From: Mesorhizobium temperatum
GTDB taxonomy: Bacteria > Pseudomonadota > Alphaproteobacteria > Rhizobiales > Rhizobiaceae
DNA length: 64,000 nt
NCBI RefSeq assembly: GCF_002284575.1
Contig: NZ_NPKJ01000019.1
Location: 1 to 64,000 of the forward strand
Reading direction: 5' to 3'
In this document: one piece after another, positions 18,703-24,900 of the stretch
How positions within the stretch are numbered: the first letter of the stretch is position 1
How the letters are laid out: each line of letters begins with the position of its first letter
The notes under the pieces: model-generated
Databases searched by the model: none
The model's input: only the letters and a program-made list of their open reading frames with translations
What the model was told of the DNA's origin: nothing
Position numbers and translations under genes: made by a program

Positions 18703-19608
18703 TTATCGGGGCAAGAGAGCCTCGAGGATGGCCTGGGCCGTCTTCGTGTCCGTAACCAGCGCGTTGATAAGCCCGGCGCGGACGGCACCGATGATGGCCA
18801 TCGCCTTCTCCGGCGAGGCGGCAACGCCGATCGACAGGGGGACGGCTCGAAGCTGGGCCGGCGACATTGCGATCATCCGGCCCTCCCCCTCCCACGGGAT
18901 GAGCGTGCCTTCGGCGTCGAAGTAATGACGGATAACGTCTCCAGCCGCATGAAACAGGGCCTGTTCGCTCAGCGTGGCCGCACTCGCTTCGGGCGGATTG
19001 ATGGCATGGGGCAGGCCGATGCCGACGATCGCAACGTCGGTCCGGTCCCAAAGCGCGACGCTGTCGCGGATGGCCGCATCGCCGAGGAAGACCTCACGCA
19101 ATTCGGAGGACGGCAGATAGGGCGCATGGATGAAATGCGGCGTCCCGCCGAACTCTTCGGCGGCGAGCCGGACAAACTCGTTGATCTGAAAATGCGGCGC
19201 CTGCTGCTGCATGCCGCCGGTGGCAGCGACGGTAAGAACGCCGGGAATGCGCGGCAGGCCTGCCTGGATCACCTCGCGAATGGCTCGCCCCCAGCCAATG
19301 GCGACCACCGAGCCGGCCGTCAATTCCGCTTGCTTGAGCAAGGCGCCGAGCGGCGCAGCGAGGGCCGTCAGCGCGCCGGCCGCCGGCGTTTCGATGACCG
19401 CCGCGTCGCGAAGGTGGAGTCCCTCGACCAATTGCGTGGTGATGCCCTCGGGCGTTGCAAGATCGAGAACCTCGATCCGCACAATGCCCTCTGCTCTCGC
19501 CCGCTGCAGGAGACGCGATATGGTCGCGGTGGAGACACCAAGCCGCCGCGCGATATCGACCTGCGACATCTCCGCCTCATAGTGCAGTTTGGCGACCGTA
19601 TGCAGCAT
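18703..19608 (-). CDS. SorC/DeoR-family sugar-responsive transcriptional regulator
   Basis: A 301-residue regulator. The N-terminal helix-turn-helix (MSQVDIARRLGVSTATISRLLQRA, about residues 14-37) is followed by a sugar-phosphate-binding SorC C-terminal domain (about 55-300; segments VVAIGWGRAIREVI, ILTVAATGGMQQQ-like, ADVAIVGIG-like and GRMIAMSPAQLRAVPLSIGVAASPEKAMAI). It sits between the importer operon and the divergent aldolase gene and should respond to a phosphorylated intermediate of the imported sugar, as other SorC members do. Near-identical operator-like elements flank it on both sides, one 44 bp from its own start, which suggests autoregulation. Confidence 0.9.
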   Translation of the reverse strand: MLHTVAKLHYEAEMSQVDIARRLGVSTATISRLLQRARAEGIVRIEVLDLATPEGITTQLVEGLHLRDAAVIETPAAGALTALAAPLGALLKQAELTAGSVVAIGWGRAIREVIQAGLPRIPGVLTVAATGGMQQQAPHFQINEFVRLAAEEFGGTPHFIHAPYLPSSELREVFLGDAAIRDSVALWDRTDVAIVGIGLPHAINPPEASAATLSEQALFHAAGDVIRHYFDAEGTLIPWEGEGRMIAMSPAQLRAVPLSIGVAASPEKAMAIIGAVRAGLINALVTDTKTAQAILEALLPR

Positions 19609-19651
19609 CGTCCGCGATGCGGCTGCATCTTGTGCGGGAGGGACAGCCAGC

Positions 19652-19680
19652 TTGCAATTCCTTTCAGCAATGTGTTACAG
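19652..19680 (+). promoter_or_regulatory. candidate operator, copy 2 (between regulator and aldolase genes)
   Basis: The plus strand reads TTGCAATTCC-TTTCAGCAAT-GTGTTACAG, differing from copy 1 at two positions in the first 28. It lies 44 bp upstream of the regulator start and about 180 bp upstream of the aldolase start, so it could serve both divergent promoters. Confidence 0.6.
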
Positions 19681-19861
19681 ACTCGACCGATGGCAGTTAT
19701 CGCGCAAATTCGGCTGACTCGCAACGTGGGCTCGTTTCCACGGCAAATTGCGGCCAAAGGCCAAATTTCTCGGTTCGATAGCGCATCAAAGCGGCAAATT
19801 CTCCTCCGACAGGCAGGTAACAACTAAACCTTTCTTGTTCCACGGATCTGCGCCCTGGTGA

Positions 19862-20794
19862 ATGGGCGCCAACATCGGACAGAAGACCATGGCAAAGATG
19901 ACGACCGCAGAGTTGCGCGGCTACCAGCAGATATGCGGCCAGGACGGGGCCATCATGGCCATCGCCTGTGACCAGCGCGGCGGCATGCGAAGCTTGCTTG
20001 CGGCGGACCCTGCGGAACAGGCCAAGATCACCAACGACATGCTCGGCGACACCAAATCGGACATCACGCGATACCTCGCCAGCCAGGCGTCCTGCGTGCT
20101 GCTCGACCCGCTCTGCGCGGTGCCGCGGGTTGTCGATGAAGGGGTGCTGAACCGCGATACGGCTCTGCTCATCGGCCTCGATGCCTCGGGCTTCGACGTC
20201 TCGCCCGCCGGTTACCGCCTGTCGCGCCTCGCTCCCGGCATCGGCGCGCGCCGCGTCCGCGAGCTCGGCGGCACCGGCGGCAAGATCATGGTCTATCTCA
20301 GGGCCGACAGGCCTGAGGCGAATGAGCACAATGTCGCCATTCTGCGCCAATGCATCGCCGACTTCGCGCAAGAGGACCTCCTGCTCGTCGTCGAGTTCCT
20401 GACCTATCAGCTCGAAGGGGAAAGCCTTGAGGACTATACGGCCAAGATCCCCTGGCTCGTCGAAGAGGGCACCCGGATTTCGCTGGAATGCGGGGCAAAG
20501 GTGCTCAAGCTTCCTTATCCCGGAACGCCGGAAGCCTGCGCCAGGATCAGCAGCATGGCTGGCAAGGTGCCATGGGCGGTCCTCTCCGCCGGCGTCAACC
20601 ACGCAACATTCCTGGGCCAGGTCGAGATCGCGATGAGGAACGGCGCGTCAGGCGTCATCGCCGGCCGGTCGCTGTGGAAGGACTGCATCTCGCTTGACCG
20701 TGACATTCAGCGGGAAAGGCTTAAGACCATCGCAGTGTCGAGATTGCGCGAGCTTCAGGCGGTGATCGGAAACTACAGCCAGAAAGCCGCTTAG
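19862..20794 (+). CDS. class I aldolase of the LacD/YihT (tagatose-bisphosphate / sulfofructose-phosphate aldolase-like) family
   Basis: Probably splits a phosphorylated ketose into two three-carbon units. The 310-residue protein is a DeoC/LacD-type TIM barrel: IMAIACDQRGGMRSLL (strand 1 with the Asp-Gln-Arg substrate motif), SCVLLDPLCAVP, LLVVEFLTYQLEGES, GAKVLKLPYPGTPE with the likely Schiff-base Lys near 216, PWAVLSAGVNHATFLGQVEIA and GASGVIAGRSLWKDCI (phosphate site). It resembles YihT as much as LacD, so the substrate is open. Starts at 19862, 19889 or 19898 are possible. It is followed by a repeat and then the kinase fusion gene on the same strand. Confidence 0.85.
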   Translation: MGANIGQKTMAKMTTAELRGYQQICGQDGAIMAIACDQRGGMRSLLAADPAEQAKITNDMLGDTKSDITRYLASQASCVLLDPLCAVPRVVDEGVLNRDTALLIGLDASGFDVSPAGYRLSRLAPGIGARRVRELGGTGGKIMVYLRADRPEANEHNVAILRQCIADFAQEDLLLVVEFLTYQLEGESLEDYTAKIPWLVEEGTRISLECGAKVLKLPYPGTPEACARISSMAGKVPWAVLSAGVNHATFLGQVEIAMRNGASGVIAGRSLWKDCISLDRDIQRERLKTIAVSRLRELQAVIGNYSQKAA

Positions 20795-20829
20795 CGCACG
20801 ACTCGATAATCGGCATCGATCTCGGAAAG

Positions 20830-20893
20830 GATCATGCGCAAAATCAAAGTACTACAACGTCCTTGCGCGTCCAAAAGGACGCGCGGCGCTGTA
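20830..20893. repeat. intergenic repeat, partial inverted copy A3
   Basis: Reverse complement of the first half of the unit at 7328 and 8878: GTCCTTGCGCGTCC-AAAAGGACGCGCGGCGC. It lies between the aldolase and the kinase fusion gene, so a transcript spanning both would carry this hairpin. Confidence 0.75.
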
Positions 20894-20930
20894 GCCATTC
20901 GGCGTTCACACCAGGCACGCACAGGACGTC

Positions 20931-22442
20931 ATGCCTCTTAGTTCGATGGCCATAGGAATCGATATCGGCGGCACCAATCTGCGCGCCGCCCGCATTTCCG
21001 GCACGGGCGAAATCCTCGATCGCATTTCCGAGAAAAGCGCGCCGGACCCGGAGCTCGTGCTCTGCCGGATCGCCGAAATGGTGCGCCGGCTCGATTCTCC
21101 CGAAGTTGCGGCCATCGGCATCGGCGTCCCCGGACGCGTCGATGCGCGGCTTGGCGCGGTCTTGTCCGGAGGCTATGTCAACCTTGCCACGATCTCCCTG
21201 GCGCAGCGACTGGAAAGCCTGACGGGCAAGCCCGTGGTGATCGACAATGATTGCAACATGGCACTGGTCGCGGAAATGGCTCTCGGCGCCGCCAGAGGCC
21301 ATGAAAGCACCGTCATGTTCACGATCGGGACCGGAATTGGTGGTGCCGTGGTCCAGGACCGGCGGATCGTCCGCGGCAAGGGGACGGCGGGGCAGCTCGG
21401 CCATATCACGGTCGACATATCAGGCGAAGCATGCGTCTGCGGCCGGCGCGGCTGCGTTGAAACCACCAGCTCAGGCACAGCGCTTGGCCGTCACATCGCG
21501 CGGGCAGGCCTCGGTCCGGATGTTTCGGTCGATCAGCTTTTTGCCCGGGATGCGGGCGGCGATCCCTTGGCGCGCGGCATACTGGAAGCCTGGGCCGGCC
21601 CGCTGCGTGCGGCAATTGATACGACCGTGGCCATGTTCGATCCCGACCTGGTCCTGCTCGGCCGCGGACTTGGCCTGGCGGCCCATCGGGCGCTTGCCAG
21701 GGCTCCCGCCCTGGCTCCGTGGTACCAATGCCCGGTGGAAGCGGCGCAACTTGGCGACGACGCCGGCGTCATCGGCGCCAGTCTGCAAGCGCTCGCGACG
21801 AAGGCGGCAGTCGCGCCCGTGTCCTTGCCATCTGCCCGGCCTAACCCCGGCCGGCGTGCCGTGCCCGGCAGGCGCGCCGTGCCCGGCAGGCGCGCCGTGC
21901 CCAGCCGGCGCGCCGTGCTTGTCAACGGCATCCCCGCCAGCGGCAAAAGCACCGTCTCGCGCGGCATCGCCGAGCGCATGGGTTGGCCATTGCTCGCGCT
22001 CGATACGATCAAGAACCCGTTCCTCGAAGTGCTCGGCGGCGGCGATCGCGAATTCAACCGCACGCTCGGCCGCGCCAGTTACCAAGCCATCTGGTCGGTC
22101 GTCGGCGAGGCTCCGGCGGGCAGCATATTTGTCGTCGACGCCTGGTTCGGCTTCCAGCCGCGCCAGATGCTCGAGGATCATCTGCGAAGGGCCGGCGTCG
22201 AGCAGACCGCCGAAATCTGGTGCCATGCTCCCAGCGGGGTTCTGGCCGAGCGCTATCGCGCACGGCTCGACCAGCGTCCCGCCGGCCATCCCGGCGCGGC
22301 CTACATCCCCGAACTGATCGAACTGGCCAAGCGCGCCGAGCCGCTGCGGCGCGGACCGCTGTTTGATGTCGACACGACCAAACCGATCGCCTTCGATGCT
22401 ATCAAGCAATGGCTGCAGGCGACGATTGCGGCTGACAGATAG
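20931..22442 (+). CDS. ROK-family sugar kinase fused to a C-terminal P-loop kinase domain
   Basis: A 503-residue fusion. Residues 1 to about 300 form a complete ROK kinase: ATP motif IGIDIGGTNLRAARI, GIGVPGRVD, the catalytic Asp region VVIDNDCNMALVAEM, GTGIGGAVV and the zinc motif CVCGRRGCVE (about 165-175). There is no N-terminal DNA-binding domain, so it is a kinase rather than a NagC-type repressor. A linker of four GRRAV(P) repeats follows (about 306-330). Residues about 331-503 are a P-loop kinase of the chloramphenicol phosphotransferase/AAA_33 type, with Walker A NGIPASGKST, a DAWFGFQPRQM segment and RYRARLDQRPAGHPG as a lid-like stretch. The context with importer, aldolase and SorC regulator points to sugar phosphorylation; a role of the second domain in a second phosphorylation is inference. 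Confidence 0.85.
   Translation: MPLSSMAIGIDIGGTNLRAARISGTGEILDRISEKSAPDPELVLCRIAEMVRRLDSPEVAAIGIGVPGRVDARLGAVLSGGYVNLATISLAQRLESLTGKPVVIDNDCNMALVAEMALGAARGHESTVMFTIGTGIGGAVVQDRRIVRGKGTAGQLGHITVDISGEACVCGRRGCVETTSSGTALGRHIARAGLGPDVSVDQLFARDAGGDPLARGILEAWAGPLRAAIDTTVAMFDPDLVLLGRGLGLAAHRALARAPALAPWYQCPVEAAQLGDDAGVIGASLQALATKAAVAPVSLPSARPNPGRRAVPGRRAVPGRRAVPSRRAVLVNGIPASGKSTVSRGIAERMGWPLLALDTIKNPFLEVLGGGDREFNRTLGRASYQAIWSVVGEAPAGSIFVVDAWFGFQPRQMLEDHLRRAGVEQTAEIWCHAPSGVLAERYRARLDQRPAGHPGAAYIPELIELAKRAEPLRRGPLFDVDTTKPIAFDAIKQWLQATIAADR
21849..21920 (+). repeat. four tandem 18-bp repeats inside the kinase fusion gene
   Basis: Units at 21849, 21867, 21885 and 21903; the second and third (GGCAGGCGCGCCGTGCCC) are identical and the outer two differ at a few bases. 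Each encodes GRRAVP or a variant, so copy number changes stay in frame and would only alter linker length. Confidence 0.9.
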
Positions 22443-22456
22443 GCAGCGCGGCCGCC

Positions 22457-22496
22457 TGGCTGGGATCGAACCAGCGACCTCCGGATCCACAATCCG
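22457..22496 (-). repeat. 40-bp partial tRNA-His copy (possible attachment site)
   Basis: Identical over 40 bp to 23800-23839, the part of the tRNA-His gene covering the anticodon loop, variable loop and T-arm. The acceptor stem and 5' half are missing, so it is not a functional tRNA. It begins 15 bp after the kinase fusion gene. Confidence 0.85.
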
Positions 22497-22756
22497 AGAG
22501 CATCTGTTGATTTCGTTGGAGTTTTTTTTGCGGCATGTTGCATTTGTGTTGCGTTCAGCCGAGCAAGAGCTTTTCCGCAGCCGCCATCTGCTTCGCCATC
22601 GTCGCCCCTTGGGAACAGGTAGCTGTAAACGTCCATGATGACGATCGAAGAGGAGGCGCTGTGCTGGCTGGGGCGAACTATAGGCCATGTCATGCACCAC
22701 TTCTAATTTAGTGTCTTCGATGCTATCGATCGCGGTGGGATCGAGGGGCGGGAAAA

Positions 22757-23380
22757 ATGCTGAGCCGAGAATTGGGCTGCTTGTTTATTCACATACCGAA
22801 GAATGGTGGCACCAGTATCGAAGATGCCATTTGGCCGGATCGGTTAAGCCGAACGGCTGACCAATATTGGAAGAATCCAGAACTAAACCGTCACCAGAAA
22901 GAAGGCCTGCATCATCTTACCGCCGCCCAAATCCGATCAGAGATAGGGGCGGAGACTTTTGATCGTATGTTCAAGTTTTCCCTCGTTAGAAACCCATGGG
23001 ACAAAGCTGTTTCACAGTTTCTCTACACCAAGACTTGGCGCCGTGATTTGCGCAAAATCCTTGGTCTGAACCGCTTTATGTCTTTCCGCTCGTATCTGAA
23101 AGCTATCCAGCGCGTCGATCATCCTCAATGGCGGGCACAACACCTGTTCATTGATGACCATGATGGAAGCTTGCTAGTTGATCACGTCGGGCGCTTTGAG
23201 CAGATCCGTGAGGAATTCACCCACGTTTCCGAGAGAATCGGGTTAGCAAACGTCGCTTTGCCGCATAGCAAGAAGTCAATTCGAAAGGCCGACTACCGCG
23301 ACTACTACACGCCCGAGACAAGGAACATGGTGTGGACTATCTACAGGACTGACATAGAGCGATTTGGATACGAGTTTTAG
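22757..23380 (+). CDS. sulfotransferase family protein
   Basis: A 207-residue cytosolic protein of the sulfotransferase type-2 (carbohydrate/heparan-like) group. The 5'-phosphosulfate loop is LFIHIPKNGGTSIE at residues 8-21 and the 3'-phosphate-binding motif is FSLVRNPWDKAVSQF near residue 75; both bind PAPS. The C-terminal half is short, with a conserved DYRDYYTPETRNMVWTIYRTDIERFGY end typical of the family. The acceptor is unknown; in rhizobia such enzymes may decorate surface polysaccharide or Nod factors, but nothing here shows that. Base composition and codon use are less GC-rich than in flanking genes, consistent with transfer. Confidence 0.85.
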   Translation: MLSRELGCLFIHIPKNGGTSIEDAIWPDRLSRTADQYWKNPELNRHQKEGLHHLTAAQIRSEIGAETFDRMFKFSLVRNPWDKAVSQFLYTKTWRRDLRKILGLNRFMSFRSYLKAIQRVDHPQWRAQHLFIDDHDGSLLVDHVGRFEQIREEFTHVSERIGLANVALPHSKKSIRKADYRDYYTPETRNMVWTIYRTDIERFGYEF

Positions 23381-23790
23381 GCAGTGCGCTAGAACTGGAC
23401 GCGGGTAGGAACACCCAGGCCCGCCGCCAGAGGCCATGAAGACGTGGCCGGCAACGCAGTGGGTCAACCCGGGCACACGTCATTGCCGGGAATTCGTGAG
23501 CTGAAATACATTGCGGCGTCCTCTGGACCGCCAGCCGCTACAAAGATCGTTTCAAAGCTGTCCTGGATTGTTTTCCAAATCTCGGCGGTCTTCGCGCCGG
23601 TTTTGATCTCGATCTTCTTCCAGATTCAGTTTGCCCTCTCTATGTCGCGCCAATGTCGCGTGGACCTGCCAAGTGTGACAGGGAACCCTTGGAAATCAAC
23701 GGTAGCAGTTGCGACATGACGCGACACAAAATGCCTGCAAGCGACAATTGGTCGTTTTACACAACGCATTGAGTTTATTGAGGAAATCGA
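23381..23790. other. 410-bp AT-richer region without a convincing gene
   Basis: Several short frames exist, one of 91 codons on the plus strand at 23444, but none shows a recognisable domain or ribosome site. The region lies inside the tRNA-His-bounded segment and may hold decayed island DNA. Confidence 0.4.
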
Positions 23791-23867
23791 TGGTACCGTT
23801 GGCTGGGATCGAACCAGCGACCTCCGGATCCACAATCCGGCGCTCTAACCATCTGAGCTACAACGGC
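23791..23867 (-). tRNA. tRNA-His (GTG anticodon)
   Basis: The full cloverleaf reads on the minus strand. The acceptor GCCGTTG pairs with CAACGGT (ending in a G1-U72 wobble), the D-arm is GCTC...GAGC, the anticodon stem CCGGA/TCCGG surrounds loop TTGTGGA (anticodon GTG), and the T-arm is GCTGG-TTCGATC-CCAGC. Discriminator A73 and an encoded CCA follow. There is no G(-1):C73 pair; A73 without G(-1) is known for tRNA-His in a large clade of Alphaproteobacteria. Confidence 0.95.
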
Positions 23868-24010
23868 ACGCTTGCCCGAGCGGGATCGAGATGGACCGTT
23901 CATTCTCCCGGGACCCGCTCTATCGTTCGGCGATGCGTCCATACGGGCTATCGGAGTTTAATTCAAGGCTTTTGGCAAGGCAAAGATCGTCACCTTTCGC
24001 CGGGCAAAGA

Positions 24011-24042
24011 AAAAGGCCGGCGGGAGGAGGTGCCGGCCTTTT
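24011..24042. terminator. bidirectional rho-independent terminator
   Basis: AAAAGGCCGGC (24011-24021) pairs with GCCGGCCTTTT (24032-24042) around a purine-rich loop; both strands end in a T-run. It lies about 160 bp downstream of the phasin gene and is most likely its terminator. Confidence 0.75.
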
Positions 24043-24199
24043 CCTGTTACGAGCCAGCGGGAGGAGGTGCTGGCTGGTCACCCCGGAGAGCAGAGGGAGG
24101 AGGTTCCACCCGCCGGGTATTCGCTTGACCACTATATCTCACATAATCCTGTTCGAAGAAATGCGACCTTTTGTTGCATCTTCGAAATATGCGCAAATA

Positions 24200-24649
24200 T
24201 TAGGCGGCCTTAATTTCGCTCATCGCCTTCTCGAAGGCGGACTTGATCGGCTTGGAGACGTCCTCGGCCGCCTTGGAGGCGACGGCCTGGAAATCCTTTG
24301 CCTGCTCGACGGTCATCTCGACGCGCTGGCGCAGGAATGCGGTCTGCAGCTCGACGACTTCCGACAGCGACTTGGCGCCGATCAGCGCTTCGAAATGCGA
24401 AAAGCCGGCTTCGGTATTGGCGCGCAGAGCGGCGATGGTCTTGAGCGACAGGTCGTTGGAAACGGTCTTGGCGGTCTCAAAGGTCGACTCCAGAGCCTTC
24501 TGGGTCTCTTCGGCGCCGGTCTTCAGCTTGGCATAGGCCTCTTTCGACTGCTCGACGCCCTTTTCGGCGAAAGCGCGGATCTGGTCGGTGGCCTTGGAAG
24601 CGTCGAAGCTCGGGAATTCGACGTTTTCAGCGGTCTTGGTCCTGGACAT
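24200..24649 (-). CDS. phasin family protein
   Basis: Phasins coat polyhydroxybutyrate granules and control their size and number. The 149-residue protein is almost entirely amphipathic helix with the Phasin_2 pattern: QIRAFAEKGVEQSKEAYAKLKTGAEE, a central SLKTIAALRANTEAGFSHFEALIGAKSLSEVVELQ, and QTAFLRQRVEMTVEQAKDFQAVASKAAED. The start at 24649 (MSRTKTAENVEF) has AAGGA upstream; the frame extends further but with non-family sequence. It is transcribed alone. The acetoacetyl-CoA synthetase gene 4.4 kb away fits a PHB-storing organism. Confidence 0.9.
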   Translation of the reverse strand: MSRTKTAENVEFPSFDASKATDQIRAFAEKGVEQSKEAYAKLKTGAEETQKALESTFETAKTVSNDLSLKTIAALRANTEAGFSHFEALIGAKSLSEVVELQTAFLRQRVEMTVEQAKDFQAVASKAAEDVSKPIKSAFEKAMSEIKAA

Positions 24650-24900
24650 ATTCCATCCTTTGCAGTGGCAGCGGCTTCGACAGAAAGCCGTCTCGTTCAT
24701 GTATGATGGCAATATAAAGGCAAATTTTGTGCATTGCAATATCTTTGTTGCAGCGCACCATATAATTTCTCTCCCAGCGTTAACCACGAGCCCAGAGATT
24801 CCGGCGGTTGCACGCTATGGCTTGTGGACCTTCGCGCCGTCGGCTTTTATTAACAAAGCGTTAACCGCAAACTGCCGCTGTGTGAGGGTTCCCAAAGCGC

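Larger units (their letters stand above)
22457..23839. mobile_element. candidate tRNA-His-bounded island remnant
   Basis: A 1.38-kb segment bounded by direct 40-bp copies of tRNA-His sequence. It is visibly more AT-rich than its neighbours and holds one clear gene, a sulfotransferase-like CDS. No integrase is present. Integrated elements commonly end in such tRNA 3' duplications, so a decayed or deleted island is a reasonable reading; a simple partial tRNA duplication is the alternative. Confidence 0.45.

Noticed and set aside
18631..19827. 398-codon frame antisense to the SorC-type regulator
   Set aside because: Shadow of a real gene; Arg/Asp/Gly-rich translation without domains.
22444..22510. 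Second tRNA gene
   Set aside because: Only the anticodon-to-T-arm part is present; acceptor stem and D-arm are missing.
21471..22700. 409-codon frame antisense to the ROK fusion gene
   Set aside because: The plus-strand protein has intact catalytic motifs; the antisense translation has none and runs through the tRNA fragment.
23444..23719. 91-codon frame in the tRNA-bounded segment
   Set aside because: One hydrophobic stretch but no ribosome site or recognisable family; too weak to list as a gene.
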